Below are positions 25,723 through 37,807 of a stretch of 64,000 nucleotides of DNA, piece after piece. Source of the stretch: Glandiceps talaboti. Lineage: Eukaryota; Hemichordata; Enteropneusta; Spengelidae. The notes below the pieces were generated by a model. That model was not told where the DNA came from and searched no databases. It saw nothing but the letters and a program-made list of their open reading frames with translations. Made by a program: the position numbers and the translations under genes. Each line of letters starts with the position of its first letter. Position 1 is the stretch's first letter. The stretch covers positions 16,146,651 through 16,210,650 of the forward strand of contig NC_135563.1 of the NCBI RefSeq assembly GCF_964340395.1, read 5' to 3'.

Positions 25723-28700
25723 TATATACATCACTAGTGATAATATTTTAACTTCAAAATGTCATCAACTATTGTTTTTAATTTATCATATTACATGTTT
25801 TTTTCAATACTATATTTAACAACAAGAACATACCTAATCTTTAATTCATCATTATCATTATCAATCATGTGACATCGACATAAACTGTCAACAATATTAC
25901 CAAATAGTTGTATCTTACCCTCGCCCAGCATCCACCACCAACATTGTCATTAAAAGTACTGTAGTCTTCTGATGCCCATAGTGGTTTATTAGTCTTGATT
26001 GCATCAGCCACTGTATGTGTACCAGGATAATGTGCTCTGTAGATAAAGAAACGGACAAATCTTGACAAAATATTTTATTGGAAATTGCCTACATATTTTG
26101 GTGCCTAGATAGTAAGCTCTAGTTTATGATATCAGGATTGTCAATCACTGTATCATATCTTTGTACCTAGGTATAGTCTGGAGGCTATCCGTTGCATTGA
26201 GTATCTTCTATGAGAGATCAAATTTCAATATGTATACTGGACTGAGACATGCATAAAGTTACAATTCCTTGACTTTGCATTTGAAATAATGATGGTGGGG
26301 CTTCAATAACAAAACATGCAGTACATAGATATTATTACAAATGTTAACATTAAAAAAAATACATGACATTACTTATTTCAATATACAAAATGTTAACAAT
26401 GAATAATTATGAACTTGCAAATTTCAAGTTTTATTGTAAATAAAGCAAATGATGAAAACTACTATCTATAATTCAAATAAACAAAAAAAAATGTATTTTT
26501 CGATAACGTCTTTATCAACTCATGTAACTCCCAAAATACCTCATCCGAATATTTGGTGTATATGCAAACGATATTCTATGACTCAAACATTAATACACTG
26601 GCATTATCACAGGGAGTGTATTAAAGATCAAGAACATCTATAAAATATGATGTCCTTCGTGAAAGGAAGAAAGCTTTGTATTGGAAATTGAAAAGTTTAT
26701 GCTATGATAATTATTTCTAAAATAACCATGCCTGTTGAAAACATCTATATTTACATATAATATGATATTTATAATTCTAAGGGGGATAGAATGACAGGGG
26801 AATGGAAAATTGCTCAAATTATTCATTATGGCAAATAGCAAAAAAAATGGGGTAGAGGAAATGTGATTATACATATAACTTTAGTACATAGAAAACAAAC
26901 TATGTACTGGTGTATGCAATCACAAGTACACAAAGACACCATATAGTTGTTACCAGCACTGTGTTTTACAGTCTGAATGTACTCTTTGATCACCATTTTG
27001 CATTCAAACAAGTTGTATCTTTTGATAACACTTTTATTTTTTACACCAAAACACCTTTTAACGAAACCAAGATTTTTGACAGTGAAGTTGACATGAAATT
27101 AATCTTCATAGCTAAAATGATTTTCTTAGTTTAAAATTAATGATGATGTACAGAAAGCAGAGGTATGATTGGCTTTGACATTTTAGCAATGTAAAATTGT
27201 TACCATGACAACACTGAATTACCACCAAATAATGACAACTGTTTTATTAAAATTATGTTACCATGACATCATTGCCCAGTAATATCAACTGTCTTATCAA
27301 AATCTTGTTACCATGACAACACTGAATTACTCACCCAATGATATCAACTGTTTTATTAAAATCAGGATGTTTTAGAAGATCATCAGCAATTTCCCATTTT
27401 TCATCTGCTGCCACTATTTTCACATTTTTCAAGTCATTGTCATCCAGAGTTTTCCTTAATGTCTTTACATAGGGAATATTATATGCTCTCTCATTCCAAA
27501 TCTGAAAGTGTACATGCCTTCTTTTGTCAGTTTATTTCAGCAAAGATTTGTGTCGTACAGAAGAGTACTGTACTGATCTGGTTGCTGTGTTGGAGTAATA
27601 AATGGTTGAAGAGCGAACTTGCAATCCAGACTGAGCATGCTCAGATGCAAAGGACTATGGGATTATATGTGGTTATTGTAATACCTAATCTGGAGCTACC
27701 GATAAAATAAACCTCCCACAATTGTCAGGGTAACTATGAATTGATCATTTGTGGTTGTGAACAATGTAACAGTATTGTTTACAATACCAATTCATTAGTA
27801 TTTATTATCACATTTCCCATGATGCAACATTCAACATGGCGGGTTTGCAAGTTCCCTGTTAGAGTGGCTGACTTTGAATCTGCAGAGTACCAGTCTTGAC
27901 ACCACTGCTGTGCAACTTTGGGCAAGATTTGAACCAAACTTGCATCCTATTTCATCAACCCAACTACATAATTGGGACCTGGTAGGATAGAGGTTGAATG
28001 TGCTTATAGAAATTAATATTTGTCTTCTATATAACACATACATGACATAATAATATCAACAGGTGTGACAAATTGGATTCTCAATCACATTTCGATACAA
28101 CTATGACAGAACATAATAGTAGTCAACAGAGCACTAGTCTATGACACATTACTTGATCATGACAACTTCATTCTTGAAAATCTCGTGGGTTTTTTTTTTT
28201 ACAAGAATGAGATTTTGATCTTCATCTTTTAATCACTCATCTCCAAGGTGGTTTATGAAAACACACACATCTTCATGACATAAAATAGCAGCTTTTTTGA
28301 TAAAAATGTTTAGTGGCAGCAGAGGCAACAATTATTTGCAAAGAGCAAATGTGCATGAAAAGAATTCACAGCTGAACTCATATGTAGTTTGCCATATTTA
28401 TGTTTTGCAATAAGTACCGGACCATACAGAGGTCAAAGGTCAAAGTAACAACACACTGCTTTTCCTTACATCACCATAATGAAGCCATTTCAAATAGCAA
28501 TTATCCTTATTTCATTTGTCTCTGTGAACTTACAAGTATTAAGAGACTGTGGATATCAGTATTATCTAAAATTTTAAATCTGAATAATTATTCAAGAAAT
28601 TTTATGTCAGTATATTTATGAGAGATTTCCTATAATCATTGTTCTCAGTATTGGACAGTGGTTATTTCATTTTACTATATTCTTACAGTATTCTGGTTCC

Positions 28701-31700
28701 AGCAATATTTACATAATTTTAATTGTTCTTTAACGTTAGAGGGTGCTGTTCATTTCTAAAATGTATTATATTTTCTAGATTTGAGATCTGACATGGTTTT
28801 CCACAAATAACGGGTTTTCTAGATCTGACGTGATTTTCTAGATCTGACTTGGTGTTCTATATCTGACTTGGCTCGCTGGATCTGACATGGTTTTCTAGAT
28901 TTAATATGACTTTCTAGATCTCAGTGACAAGGTTTTCTATATCTGACTCAACTCTCTAGATCTGTACAAAACTCCAAGATTTTTTCTGTAAAGAGAATCT
29001 GGGTCATTTTAGTAACATAGGCCAACACATATCTATCTTCTAACTCAATGCAACATACCCAATTTTTTCAATAGCTTTAGCTAATTTGGGAGATTTCAAA
29101 ATATCTTTGGAAATAGTCCATTTTCCATATTTTTTACCACCGTCACAAGCAACAATCTTGACATTCTGGAAACTGTTGTCATCTAAAATCTGTCTTAGGA
29201 CTTCAATGTAACTATGATTACACTCTCTTTCATTGAATATCTGCAATATAATCATTTCACGAATTGTAAAATGTGTCGTACAAGTTTATTTGACAAGATG
29301 TAGAAATATTTCCACAGTCAAAATCAAAAATCAAAGTTACTATAGAGAAAAGGAAAAGTTGGGAAGAGCCTTATCATATTGAAAACATTCCTTACAAAAT
29401 CAATTTTACTCTTCTGGGAAGGTTGTGAGCCTCAATTTCAAGATCAAACTTTTTTTATCTATTGAGCTTTGGCTTACACAGTCCAGGTGATGGGCACCTA
29501 TAAATGGACCCCAAATTATCCTGGCAACTTAAACTTTATCACATATTTGCATCATTTTAATTTCATATCTATATAACTTTTATTAATATGTCCTTTGGAT
29601 TGAACCAATCTCTGTCTTTGTGTATCCCTTGTTGTGATTTTAGGCAACTGTTTTGACAATCACATGATTTTATGCTGAGTTTGGAATCTTATTCTTGTGT
29701 GGTATGGTAGTACTACGGTAGTACATTAGAGCATAGACCCTACATGTACACGTGTAAGGTCTATGATTAGAGAAATCCATACTACTGATACTAGCACTAC
29801 ATGGAACAAGAAGATAGAAGTTATGATGGTAATATAGAGATAGCAAGCTAAAAGTTAATTAATTAAGTAGCAGTCAGTCACCTGTTTAGTTAGTTAGTGA
29901 CAAATGGTTAGTTTTCCCCCATTCACTGTTTTTGAAGTGAGATAGGCAAGTATTTCATAAAGGAGTGTGTTAGTTACACATATTCACATTCAAATATATA
30001 ATCATAGAATGGAACATTTAACATTAATAACATATACAGAACAGCAACATTTAGAACACAACAGAATGAAGAAAACATATTTCAGAAATACATTAGAAAG
30101 ACTTCCTTTAAACTCCCTTACCTGTTACGCTTGTGATAATCCCCCCCCCCAAAAAAAAAAAAAAATTACACACCAAACCAAATAACCTAATCTTCAATGT
30201 TTGTATATTTCTTCATTTTTTCAATGCAGACTCAATGATTGCTCTAAAATTTCAAGGATGGGGGGGGGGGGGGGGGGGGGTGTCGAGCAAGTTGTATGAA
30301 TTTGAGCAGTGCAAAATACATCAAATTCATCAAATCTACTGTTACATGGAACTTGTGATCTCTCTATTGAGTACTTACCCCAATGTAATCAATATCAAGG
30401 TCATGATATTTTTTGGCTCCCTTGATCCAATTCAAAATGTACTTAGCTGTGACTTGTGGGTTTTTATATGGAGATGTTGTACCGTTGCCAAGCCAACCAG
30501 GGAAACTCCAGGGTAGTCCATACAACTTGATATCGGGATTACGCTAAAATGTCATAAAAGTGATATGGTAAGTCCTACAGATTATAATTTGAAAGTTGTG
30601 AAAGAAGTTATTCATTCTGTTTAATATTTTGTTGAAATGTAATGAGATACATATTTTTAATCCTCATACTTTATGAAAAATATAGAATCAAATCATATCA
30701 AACGATAATTTTTATTCACAAAGTCAAAAAACATTTTTGAGAGCAAATCCCAAATTATTACTACTGACATCTTGCCAGCATTGTCAGAGGTGTCCTAAAA
30801 TAGGCCAGCTGTCCTCAAATACTTGATATTTCTATAACTTAATTCACAGATGAAACTAATTTAATTTTCAATTAAATTTTGAATATACAATAAAGACGAA
30901 AAACTTCAGATGTGGATAATGCCCCTTTAAAGTCATGTGATATGTTCTTGACATGTGATTATGTGTTGAGTCAGTATTTTAGAATTTAATATTTTATATA
31001 TATACATTACCGCTTTTGCTTCTTTCATCAGCCACCATTCATAACCACGTTGATAGTTTTCATCATTTGCTGTGTGCATGTGAGAAGCTTCGGTACCATC
31101 AGAACTCTGCGCATCTCCTCCTATTTCCACTTTCAGAATGTGTAGAGATGCTCCAAAATTTGGCTATGAGGGGAAAAACCATAATATAGGAAACGGTTCT
31201 TGGGTACAATTTATCAACACAACTACTAGAATTGGCATAAAAATTTCCATTGGTACATTCTACATAAAGAACTATCAAGAGACAATAGTAAGTTTATATT
31301 ATGAGGTGTATACATATCTATACATATTAATTTACACCTCAATTTTGTGTGCTGCACTGTTTGCATTAGTTTTATTACAGTATCATACAGTATTTACCCA
31401 CACTCTCTGACAGTGTGAGTTGAATAAACAAAGACTTGGAATGGATTGAATTCAAATGTATGTGACATGTTTACCTGGTAGTGTTTTTGCTGAAGACAGT
31501 GAGTAAGTAAAATTTGCTCAGGAAAGTGAGTACTTAACATTTACCCTAGTTTCACAGTCACTTTACTATGGTTCTAAACAAACTTACGGTACAATGGAAT
31601 GTATAACAAACTCAAAACAGTTTTACCAAATTTCTCCAAGATCTGTTACCATGGTTTCCCAAACTTTTATCATTATTGATTAAATCAACATAAATAAGTC

Positions 31701-33843
31701 TTAACATTGTACATATTGTTGATCCACTGAAAATGAATTTATGCCAAAGTATGAAACTGAAGTTAACCTCAAGAAAATGTTAGGTCACAGTTACCAGGTA
31801 CTATGCACACTTACCATAAATAAAAGATCCAATATCTGATTCCTATATATCTCTGGATAACTCACTAGTAATCTTGATGTGGCCTGAAAATATAAAATTA
31901 TTGTCTTAAATATTATTATCCCTAGGATTCTTTCTATCTTTTAGTGATGTAAAAATAATGAGGAACATTTTGTGAAATATTACTCAGCAATTAAAAGAAA
32001 GCTATGTACACTCCCACAACATAGGATTTTCTGTAACCACATTAACTTTGCACTAATTTGCATAGTCATCAAAACTTCAAATAGTAGCAACACAACTGAA
32101 ATAAGCAGGAGCAATTTGATAACATTGGTGAACAGACAATATGTATTGTATCAGACCATTTTTATTTTTATGAACAGGATTACATATTATCTTAGTATGG
32201 TTCAATCATATTATTTTAGTCATGGTTAGAATCTGACCCTTAATTTCTATGTCATAGTACCATATCTATGTACCCATTGTCTGACTTTGAGAGAATGTCT
32301 CCTTAACCAATGACCATTGAACTTTATACTATGGATGCATTTCACAAGTACCCAGATGTGTTTTGTACAAGGTAGTACAGTAGTATTTGTGTCATCAGTA
32401 GCAGTCATAATATAAAGAGTGTACATACTAGTTCTAGAGTGTACATACTGTTCTAGTAGTAGTACTAGCTACTGGTACTAACTAGTAAAGAAAACACCAT
32501 AGATAAAAGGTTTTGAGTCAGGGTGGTGGATGGGGGTGGGGTTATTCCCATATTTGATATTAGTAACTGTGCTGTATGTTTGTCTACAGGTGTTTGAGGT
32601 ACATTGTCCATGTTGTCATTTCAGTTAGTATTATAATATCAGGCGTAGAACTCTTGCCTGCAATTGTTAAATTCTATCTCTACCATGTACCAGGGGGTAT
32701 TTATTTGTCCACAAACTGGGATAAAGATGTGGAACAAAGCATCAGACTGCAGACTGTGGTCTAGTTTGTTATTCCATTCGTAATGATTAAATAGGTGTGT
32801 TTTCATACGTTCAAAGACCAATGTTCACAATCTTTCCAAAAGAATGATGTTATTTTGTATGCATCTAAAATGTTACTGCTTTCCATTCACTAGAACACCT
32901 GGCATACATTTTCCCCAAAGATTCTGAAGAAAATGGCGAGGCTACAGCAGATACATTGCTGACATGCACACAAATACATATGGTCACATGTGCATGGTGT
33001 GTACACGGGTTTCCAAAATAGAATGTACACGCGTACACGCCCACTATTCAACCCTAGAATGTCACCATTTGAGGAGACAGGCGTGAATGTCAGAAAATAC
33101 CGTGCAACTTCAAGTGTTCGCATGGTTAATGATAATTAACATGTGACTAGCATTTATGTCAGGTTTCTGTGACAACAGAATCAATGTTGTGAGGAGAAAT
33201 ACTAGTAGTAATAACATGCATCACGGAAATAATTTTGTTTTGTTTTATTCATCTACATATAACTGCATCAGCGTTTGCAAATCGAGCATTGTTGGCTGTA
33301 ATTACCCGATTTGTAATATTGTAACAATATGTAACGTTTATGAAATTCGTATCTTTAAGACATACTTTACTCAAAAGGGCACGTATTATTGCTTATATTG
33401 CCGTTTTTTAAGGAAAATATCGTACGAATTCTGCTGCTACAAATGTATCAATCTCTATACTATACAAGTAGAAATATCTCCGAATATATAGTCAAAAGGT
33501 TGTTATATTTAGTCTGTAGACCTGAAAAACAACAATCTATGAAATATTACATGCCCCTATGACTTTACTATACTACGCTACGAGCATCTCCCCCGGCCCT
33601 GATACATCCATGCTACGAGAAAGTTTTATAAATTGATTGCAAGGTCATGACCTATAGAGTTGTAGATTAGTTCCTCATCGGTTTTACCAGAGTTTTACTT
33701 ACCCCGCCACCACTGATCCCTCCAATTCCGTCAAATACTCGTCCAAGACCCTTCGTGTCATCAATATCGTATGTACTTGACAATATGGTCCCAACAATCA
33801 GAGCGTACGCAACGAAAAACGTGCACGTTTGAAAGGCTGCCAT
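19414..33843 (-). CDS. GALC: galactocerebrosidase (galactosylceramidase)
   Basis: Lysosomal glycoside hydrolase (family GH59) that removes galactose from galactosylceramide and psychosine. Coding exons: 33,843-33,703; 31,883-31,815; 31,163-31,011; 30,543-30,379; 29,240-29,059 (5a) or 27,501-27,335 (5b); 26,036-25,919; 25,429-25,267; 24,934-24,792; 24,281-24,192; 23,332-23,243; 21,868-21,727; 21,586-21,412; 20,882-20,725; 20,057-19,981; 19,557-19,414 (TAA). All phases agree; the product is 664 aa with 5b or 669 with 5a, against about 685 in human. Residues 1-23 form a signal peptide. Motifs: [48 protein letters not shown] (acid/base E180), LWASEDYS (nucleophile E255 in the 5b form), [35 protein letters not shown] and the C-terminal lectin-like AQFDNF. 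The start is the ATG at 33,843; the frame is open further upstream but has no other ATG. Exon duplication at position 5 is described separately. Confidence 0.97.
20535..20690. repeat. short GTTGAGGGC repeats in a GALC intron
   Basis: Three spaced copies of a unit with (T)TGAGGGC followed by TAGTTGCT-like sequence, each about 50-55 bp apart. The last is degenerate. Confidence 0.55.
21151..21411. repeat. tandem copies of the GALC exon 12 3' end with its splice donor
   Basis: The ATAGTTACCA core of the real exon end at 21,417 recurs at 21,337, 21,249 and 21,161 (spacings 80, 88, 88). The copies include about 45 bp of exon-derived sequence and, in the two nearest, an intact ACTTAC (GTAAGT on the minus strand). 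They lie in the intron directly downstream of exon 12. Confidence 0.9.
21954..22345. mobile_element. MITE with ~70-bp inverted ends
   Basis: The left end TGTAGTCTAGGTCCTGAC and the complement of the right end TTTAGTCTAGGTTCTGAC match over about 70 bp with scattered differences. GTAAG flanks both sides (21,949-21,953 and 22,346-22,350), a probable 5-bp target duplication. No coding capacity. It sits in the GALC intron between exons 10 and 11. Confidence 0.82.
25491..25716. repeat. (GT)n microsatellite, ~225 bp
   Basis: Nearly uninterrupted GT dinucleotides with occasional TTTG interruptions, in the GALC intron between exons 6 and 7, 60 bp upstream (minus sense) of exon 7. The long Cys-Val or His-Thr frames it creates are not genes. 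Confidence 0.97.
27180..27334. repeat. tandem copies of the GALC exon 5b 3' end
   Basis: The exon-end sequence ATATCAACTGTTTTATTAAA (minus strand: exon tail) recurs twice downstream, at about 27,224-27,251 and 27,279-27,303, each with the adjoining GTTACCATGACA(A/T)CA segment. Spacing is about 55 bp. A GG-GTGGTA donor-like site survives in the outer copy. Confidence 0.8.
27335..27501 (-). CDS. GALC: GALC alternative exon 5b (canonical-like)
   Basis: A 167-bp exon with acceptor CTTTCAG and donor GTGAGT. It encodes [17 protein letters not shown], then [13 protein letters not shown], then FNKTVDIIG. It is nearer the vertebrate sequence (IWNER, then VDVIG) than 5a. It joins exon 4 in phase 0 and exon 6 in phase 2 (split Gly codon). 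Joining 5a to 5b shifts the frame and meets a stop about a dozen codons in. Confidence 0.93.
27850..28040 (+). mobile_element. degenerate SINE fragment, copy 3
   Basis: It shares GGGCAAGATTTGAACCA, CATAATTGGGACCTGGTAGGAT and GAGGTTG with the SINEs at 14,510 and 38,019, but is diverged and shortened at both ends. It lies in the intron between GALC exons 5a and 5b. Confidence 0.7.
28765..28978. repeat. ~22-bp minisatellite between alternative GALC exons
   Basis: About nine units of TTTTCTAGATCTGACTTGG type. Many contain the self-complementary AGATCT. It is 80 bp downstream (minus sense) of alternative exon 5a. Confidence 0.85.
29059..29240 (-). CDS. GALC: GALC alternative exon 5a
   Basis: A 182-bp exon with acceptor TTGCAG and donor GTATGT. 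It encodes [15 protein letters not shown], then [16 protein letters not shown], then AKAIEKIG. It aligns along its length with exon 5b and with the vertebrate IWNER segment, keeping Asn-Glu-Arg but replacing the Trp before it with Phe. It is five codons longer than 5b, in the middle. It starts in phase 0 and ends in phase 2, exactly as 5b does, so it can replace 5b but cannot be joined to it in frame. The frame is fully open, which argues against a decaying copy. Confidence 0.85.
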
Positions 33844-34952
33844 TGCCAACCTTTCAAGTTTCAATAATGACAAACGTTTTCTCAGGTGTTCATAGTGCTA
33901 TCACCACTGAGGGCGTGATACAAAAATATCATCTGAGGAGACTTGATCCTGTACAATACAAAGAGGAACAACATTTGTGCATGAAACTTTGCTTTTGCGA
34001 AATTTTGTAAATACTTTCCATTCGTATTACAAGACATGTAAGAGACTAACTACGTACATTTTGTGCACGTGATCATATAATCCAGTAGCTAGGGCCTTAA
34101 TGCAACAGAAATCTGGTCGACGATTCAAGTTGTCATGTTCATCCAAAAATTGTCTTTGACTTGTGACGCGACGAAATATTTTTTGATGCATTAAATTAAT
34201 TTTGAAAGGTAGGCAACATTATTTTTATCTATTATTTTTCAAAAATTATTTTATCATTGTAATGATAAAAAATAACATTTTTCATTTGCTTGTTAGCTTC
34301 TCACTAAAAAGTTAAACAATGCTGGTTCTACAAATATCCAACTACACATGTAACAAGAAACTCGACGTGCAAGTGTCCCTTTATTTGTCGAAATCCATTC
34401 AAATAGTTATATAGTGTTATTTCTAACCTCATTTGTCGCAGAAAATCTTCATTATTCAAACTGCATATAGAAGTAATTATTATAGAACAAAAGTAAAAAG
34501 TCATTGAAAGAAAAAAAAGCGAAAAATACAAAGATTATAAAAAGTAACAAGTAATGCATTTATAAGCGGAGATTGTAAGCCTAGTTCCACTGAGCGAATC
34601 GTTCATTCATTCATTCATTCATTCATTCATTCATTCATTCGTTCGTTCGTTCATTCATTCATTCATTCATTCATTCATTCATTCATTCATTCATTCATTC
34701 ATTCATTCATTCATTCATTCATTCATTCATTCGTTCGTTCGTTCATTCATTCATTCATTCATTCATTGACCTGCACATGTATGTCACATCTTTTTAGGAG
34801 GGGTAATAGCTTGTACACCCACCCTTCGTTAAGTCGTCCAATGAGGTCACGTGACCTTTCGCAACTACATATCAAGTTCATCAAAGAGCCCAGGCCACAT
34901 CGACTTACAGCACAGTCACAGTGTACGTACTCCCAGTGAATATCGACTGAAA
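33844..34952. promoter_or_regulatory. GALC/AKR head-to-head promoter region with CLEAR-type sites
   Basis: 1.1 kb separates the two start codons. A perfect GTCACGTGAC palindrome is at 34,846-34,855, about 100 bp before the reductase ATG and next to a CCAAT (34,839). A second E-box, GCACGTGATC, is at 34,065-34,074, about 220 bp upstream of the GALC ATG. GTCACGTGAC is the consensus of the CLEAR element bound by TFEB/MITF factors at lysosomal genes. That fits GALC; occupancy here is inference. Confidence 0.55.
34601..34767. repeat. (ATTC)n microsatellite with GTTC interruptions
   Basis: About 40 tetranucleotide units, in the middle of the bidirectional spacer between GALC and the aldo-keto reductase gene. 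Confidence 0.97.
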
Positions 34953-37758
34953 ATGGCTGTTCAAGTATTTCACACTCTACCTGGCGGACATAAGATGCCA
35001 TCTGTTGGACTTGGAACCTGGAAGGTATTAGACACTGGCACAATTCAACAGTTGGTTGATCAAATGATATTTTTAACATTTAATAGGACTAGCTATGTGT
35101 TACATCATATGTACTATGTGTGCTCTGATTCGACACACATCCGTTTCTCTAGTGTGGATGCCATATCGAATATCTTCAGATTCAAACCCAATGGGTAGCT
35201 ACATGAAGTCTGAAAGATCCAGTCGTTGGCCTGCTAATGTAACCACTCGCCACCCACCTGTATTGATTTCATTTTCCGATAAAAATTATGTAACAGTTTA
35301 TGACGGTACGTGGGTTAGAGTCGGTACGTGTATGAAACACGCTGTTCAATGTATGTTTGATCCAGACAGCTTCCCCACTATTAATCTAGCTACAAATACA
35401 AACTACTATAAAACAATGAACTGTGATGCCTGGCTGGACATTTTGTGTATGGTAAAAGGCTTATGTAACGACTATATCTTTCAGTACGTCAACCTTTACA
35501 AAGAATGGCTTTTATAATTCAAATTATAAATTATTATCAATATATTTTTTTAAAGTACAAAGTACATTCAATCTTACAATCAAAGACTTGGGTGTGTACT
35601 TTAATACTTTATAACTTGTGTGTAGAGCTGATAACGCGGACAAGCTTGAACTTTTTGAAGCGTGATTCGTATAAATCATCAAAATACACATTTTTTACGA
35701 AGTATGTTGATTTTCCACATATTCTCATCAACATAATCAACGTTCTAGCGTAATGAATATTGTCATTTGTACACAATGCATTAACAATTTACATATTGAT
35801 AGCATGAATATAGCTTGTTTATTCAGCATGAAATCTCATTACAGGGTACATGGCCATCTCTCTCTTCACATCCCCAAGTATTGTCCTGCTTGCATACGGA
35901 GTATTAGTCGTCCGGTGTTGAGGGTCATGTCAGTAATCTAGACCCGTGCACAGTCTGTAAGCAGGACTACACATCCCCAAACTTCCTGTTCACCGATACT
36001 TTAATATATAGCTCAGACAGTGCTATAAACATTTCGATTTGTGTGTTTAACTTATTTGTTTGCAGTCTAAACCTGGTGAAGTGACAAATGCTGTCAAGTG
36101 TGCCATTGATGAAGGATATCGGCACATTGACTGTGCCCATGCATATGGCAATGAAGATGAAGTTGGTCTTGCTTTACATGAAAAACTAAGTAGTGGAAAA
36201 GTGAAACGGGAAGATTTATTCATCTGTAGTAAGGTATTTGTTTCTGTACCTGATTTACTTAGTTTCTCTTATTTTAGTAATATTTAAATTTACTGCCAAT
36301 GTTACTCCTAACTGTACTTGTGTGAGCCTCTGATCCAAAAGGGATACAATTTATTTATTTATTTATTTATTTATTCAGGTAAACCAACGGGCATAAAGCC
36401 CATTTACAGGCACCTTTAAAAACAAATAAGGAAAAACAAGCACTAAAAAGATAAAACAAGGGGTAGCAATAACAGAAGTGACATGACATAAAAGGCAAAC
36501 ACAGAAATAAAAACAACAAAACAGGAAAAATTATTAAAAACACGCAGCCTGAAGCACACACATGTAATATATAAATATAAATAATACTACACAGATATAT
36601 TTGTCATAATAGACCATGTCTAGCCTGGATACTTGACTATCAGCATGATCAGACTACCACCACAAGCCAAGTCTCATGGCCATTTCTAGGATGGCTTTTG
36701 TAAATTACTAGACATAAACAAATTTCAAGGCCAGGGTTTTAATATATTCACAGTGAGATACAATGTTTCATCAGGATTTTGTCTTTGTTATGCATGTCAA
36801 TTATTGTAGTGTATGTAGTTTGCATGTACTGGTACTTCTGGTGAAAAGTCAATACAAAAGTTATTGTGGGAGAAATTGTCTGTTTGTCCATACGTACGTA
36901 CGTACGTACGTACGTACGTCCATCCATACTTACATATGTGTGTATGTATGTATGTATGTATGTATGTATGTATGTATGTATGTATGTATGTATGTATGTA
37001 TGTATGTATGTATGTATGTATGTATGTATGTATGTATGTATGTATGTATGTATGTATGTATGTATGTATGTATGTATGTATGTGTGTGTGTATGTATGTG
37101 AGTATGTTATGTGTGTGTGTGGGGGGGAGTAATTGACTTACTATAAAAATTCATTCGAAAAAGTAGATATAGCACACATCACTATACACCAGGGAATTGT
37201 AATTGTTTCTCTTTTTAATATTACAGATATGGAATGTAGATCATCATCCAGAGGACGTGAAAAAGGCTTGTCTGAAAACATTGGAATCTCTTCAACTGGG
37301 TTATTTAGATCTTTATTTGATGCATTGGCCTATGGCATACCAGGTAAGGAAAAGTTGCATTATTTAGATCTTAAATTTACTTCATGCATTGGCCTAAGGT
37401 AAGGTTGTGTAGATCTTGGAAAGAGAAAAGATTACAGTAAGATAAGATTTGAAAAAATGTTTACATACCAAATATGTATATTTTGGTTTAATGAAATCAG
37501 ATGTATTGTATGATGAAAATCTCAGGAAGGTCTGTAGTTTGCAGCCTCTAGTTTGACCTAACACCTTATCTTTGTTGTTTTGTTCTAGAGAGGTGAAAAT
37601 AAATTTCCCAAAGATGAGAATGGCAAGTTCATTTATGCTGACACTGATTTTGTGGATACCTGGAAGGTAGGGTTATGGTAGTGTTGAATGGAAACTTTCA
37701 CTTCAAAGGGGCTGTTATAATATATGTAGCCAGTAACTATGGATCGTGCCTCCCTGCT

Positions 37759-37807
<49 letters not shown>

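Noticed and set aside
25447-25751. Long Cys-Val / His-Thr repetitive ORFs (also at 36,763, 37,675, 54,172 and 57,651)
   Set aside because: Produced by GT, TATG, TGTC and ACAT microsatellites, not genes.
35095-35941. Chain of plus-strand open frames in AKR intron 1, up to 140 codons
   Set aside because: No conserved motif, and the reductase reads correctly from exon 1 to exon 2 without it; chance frames in the intron.
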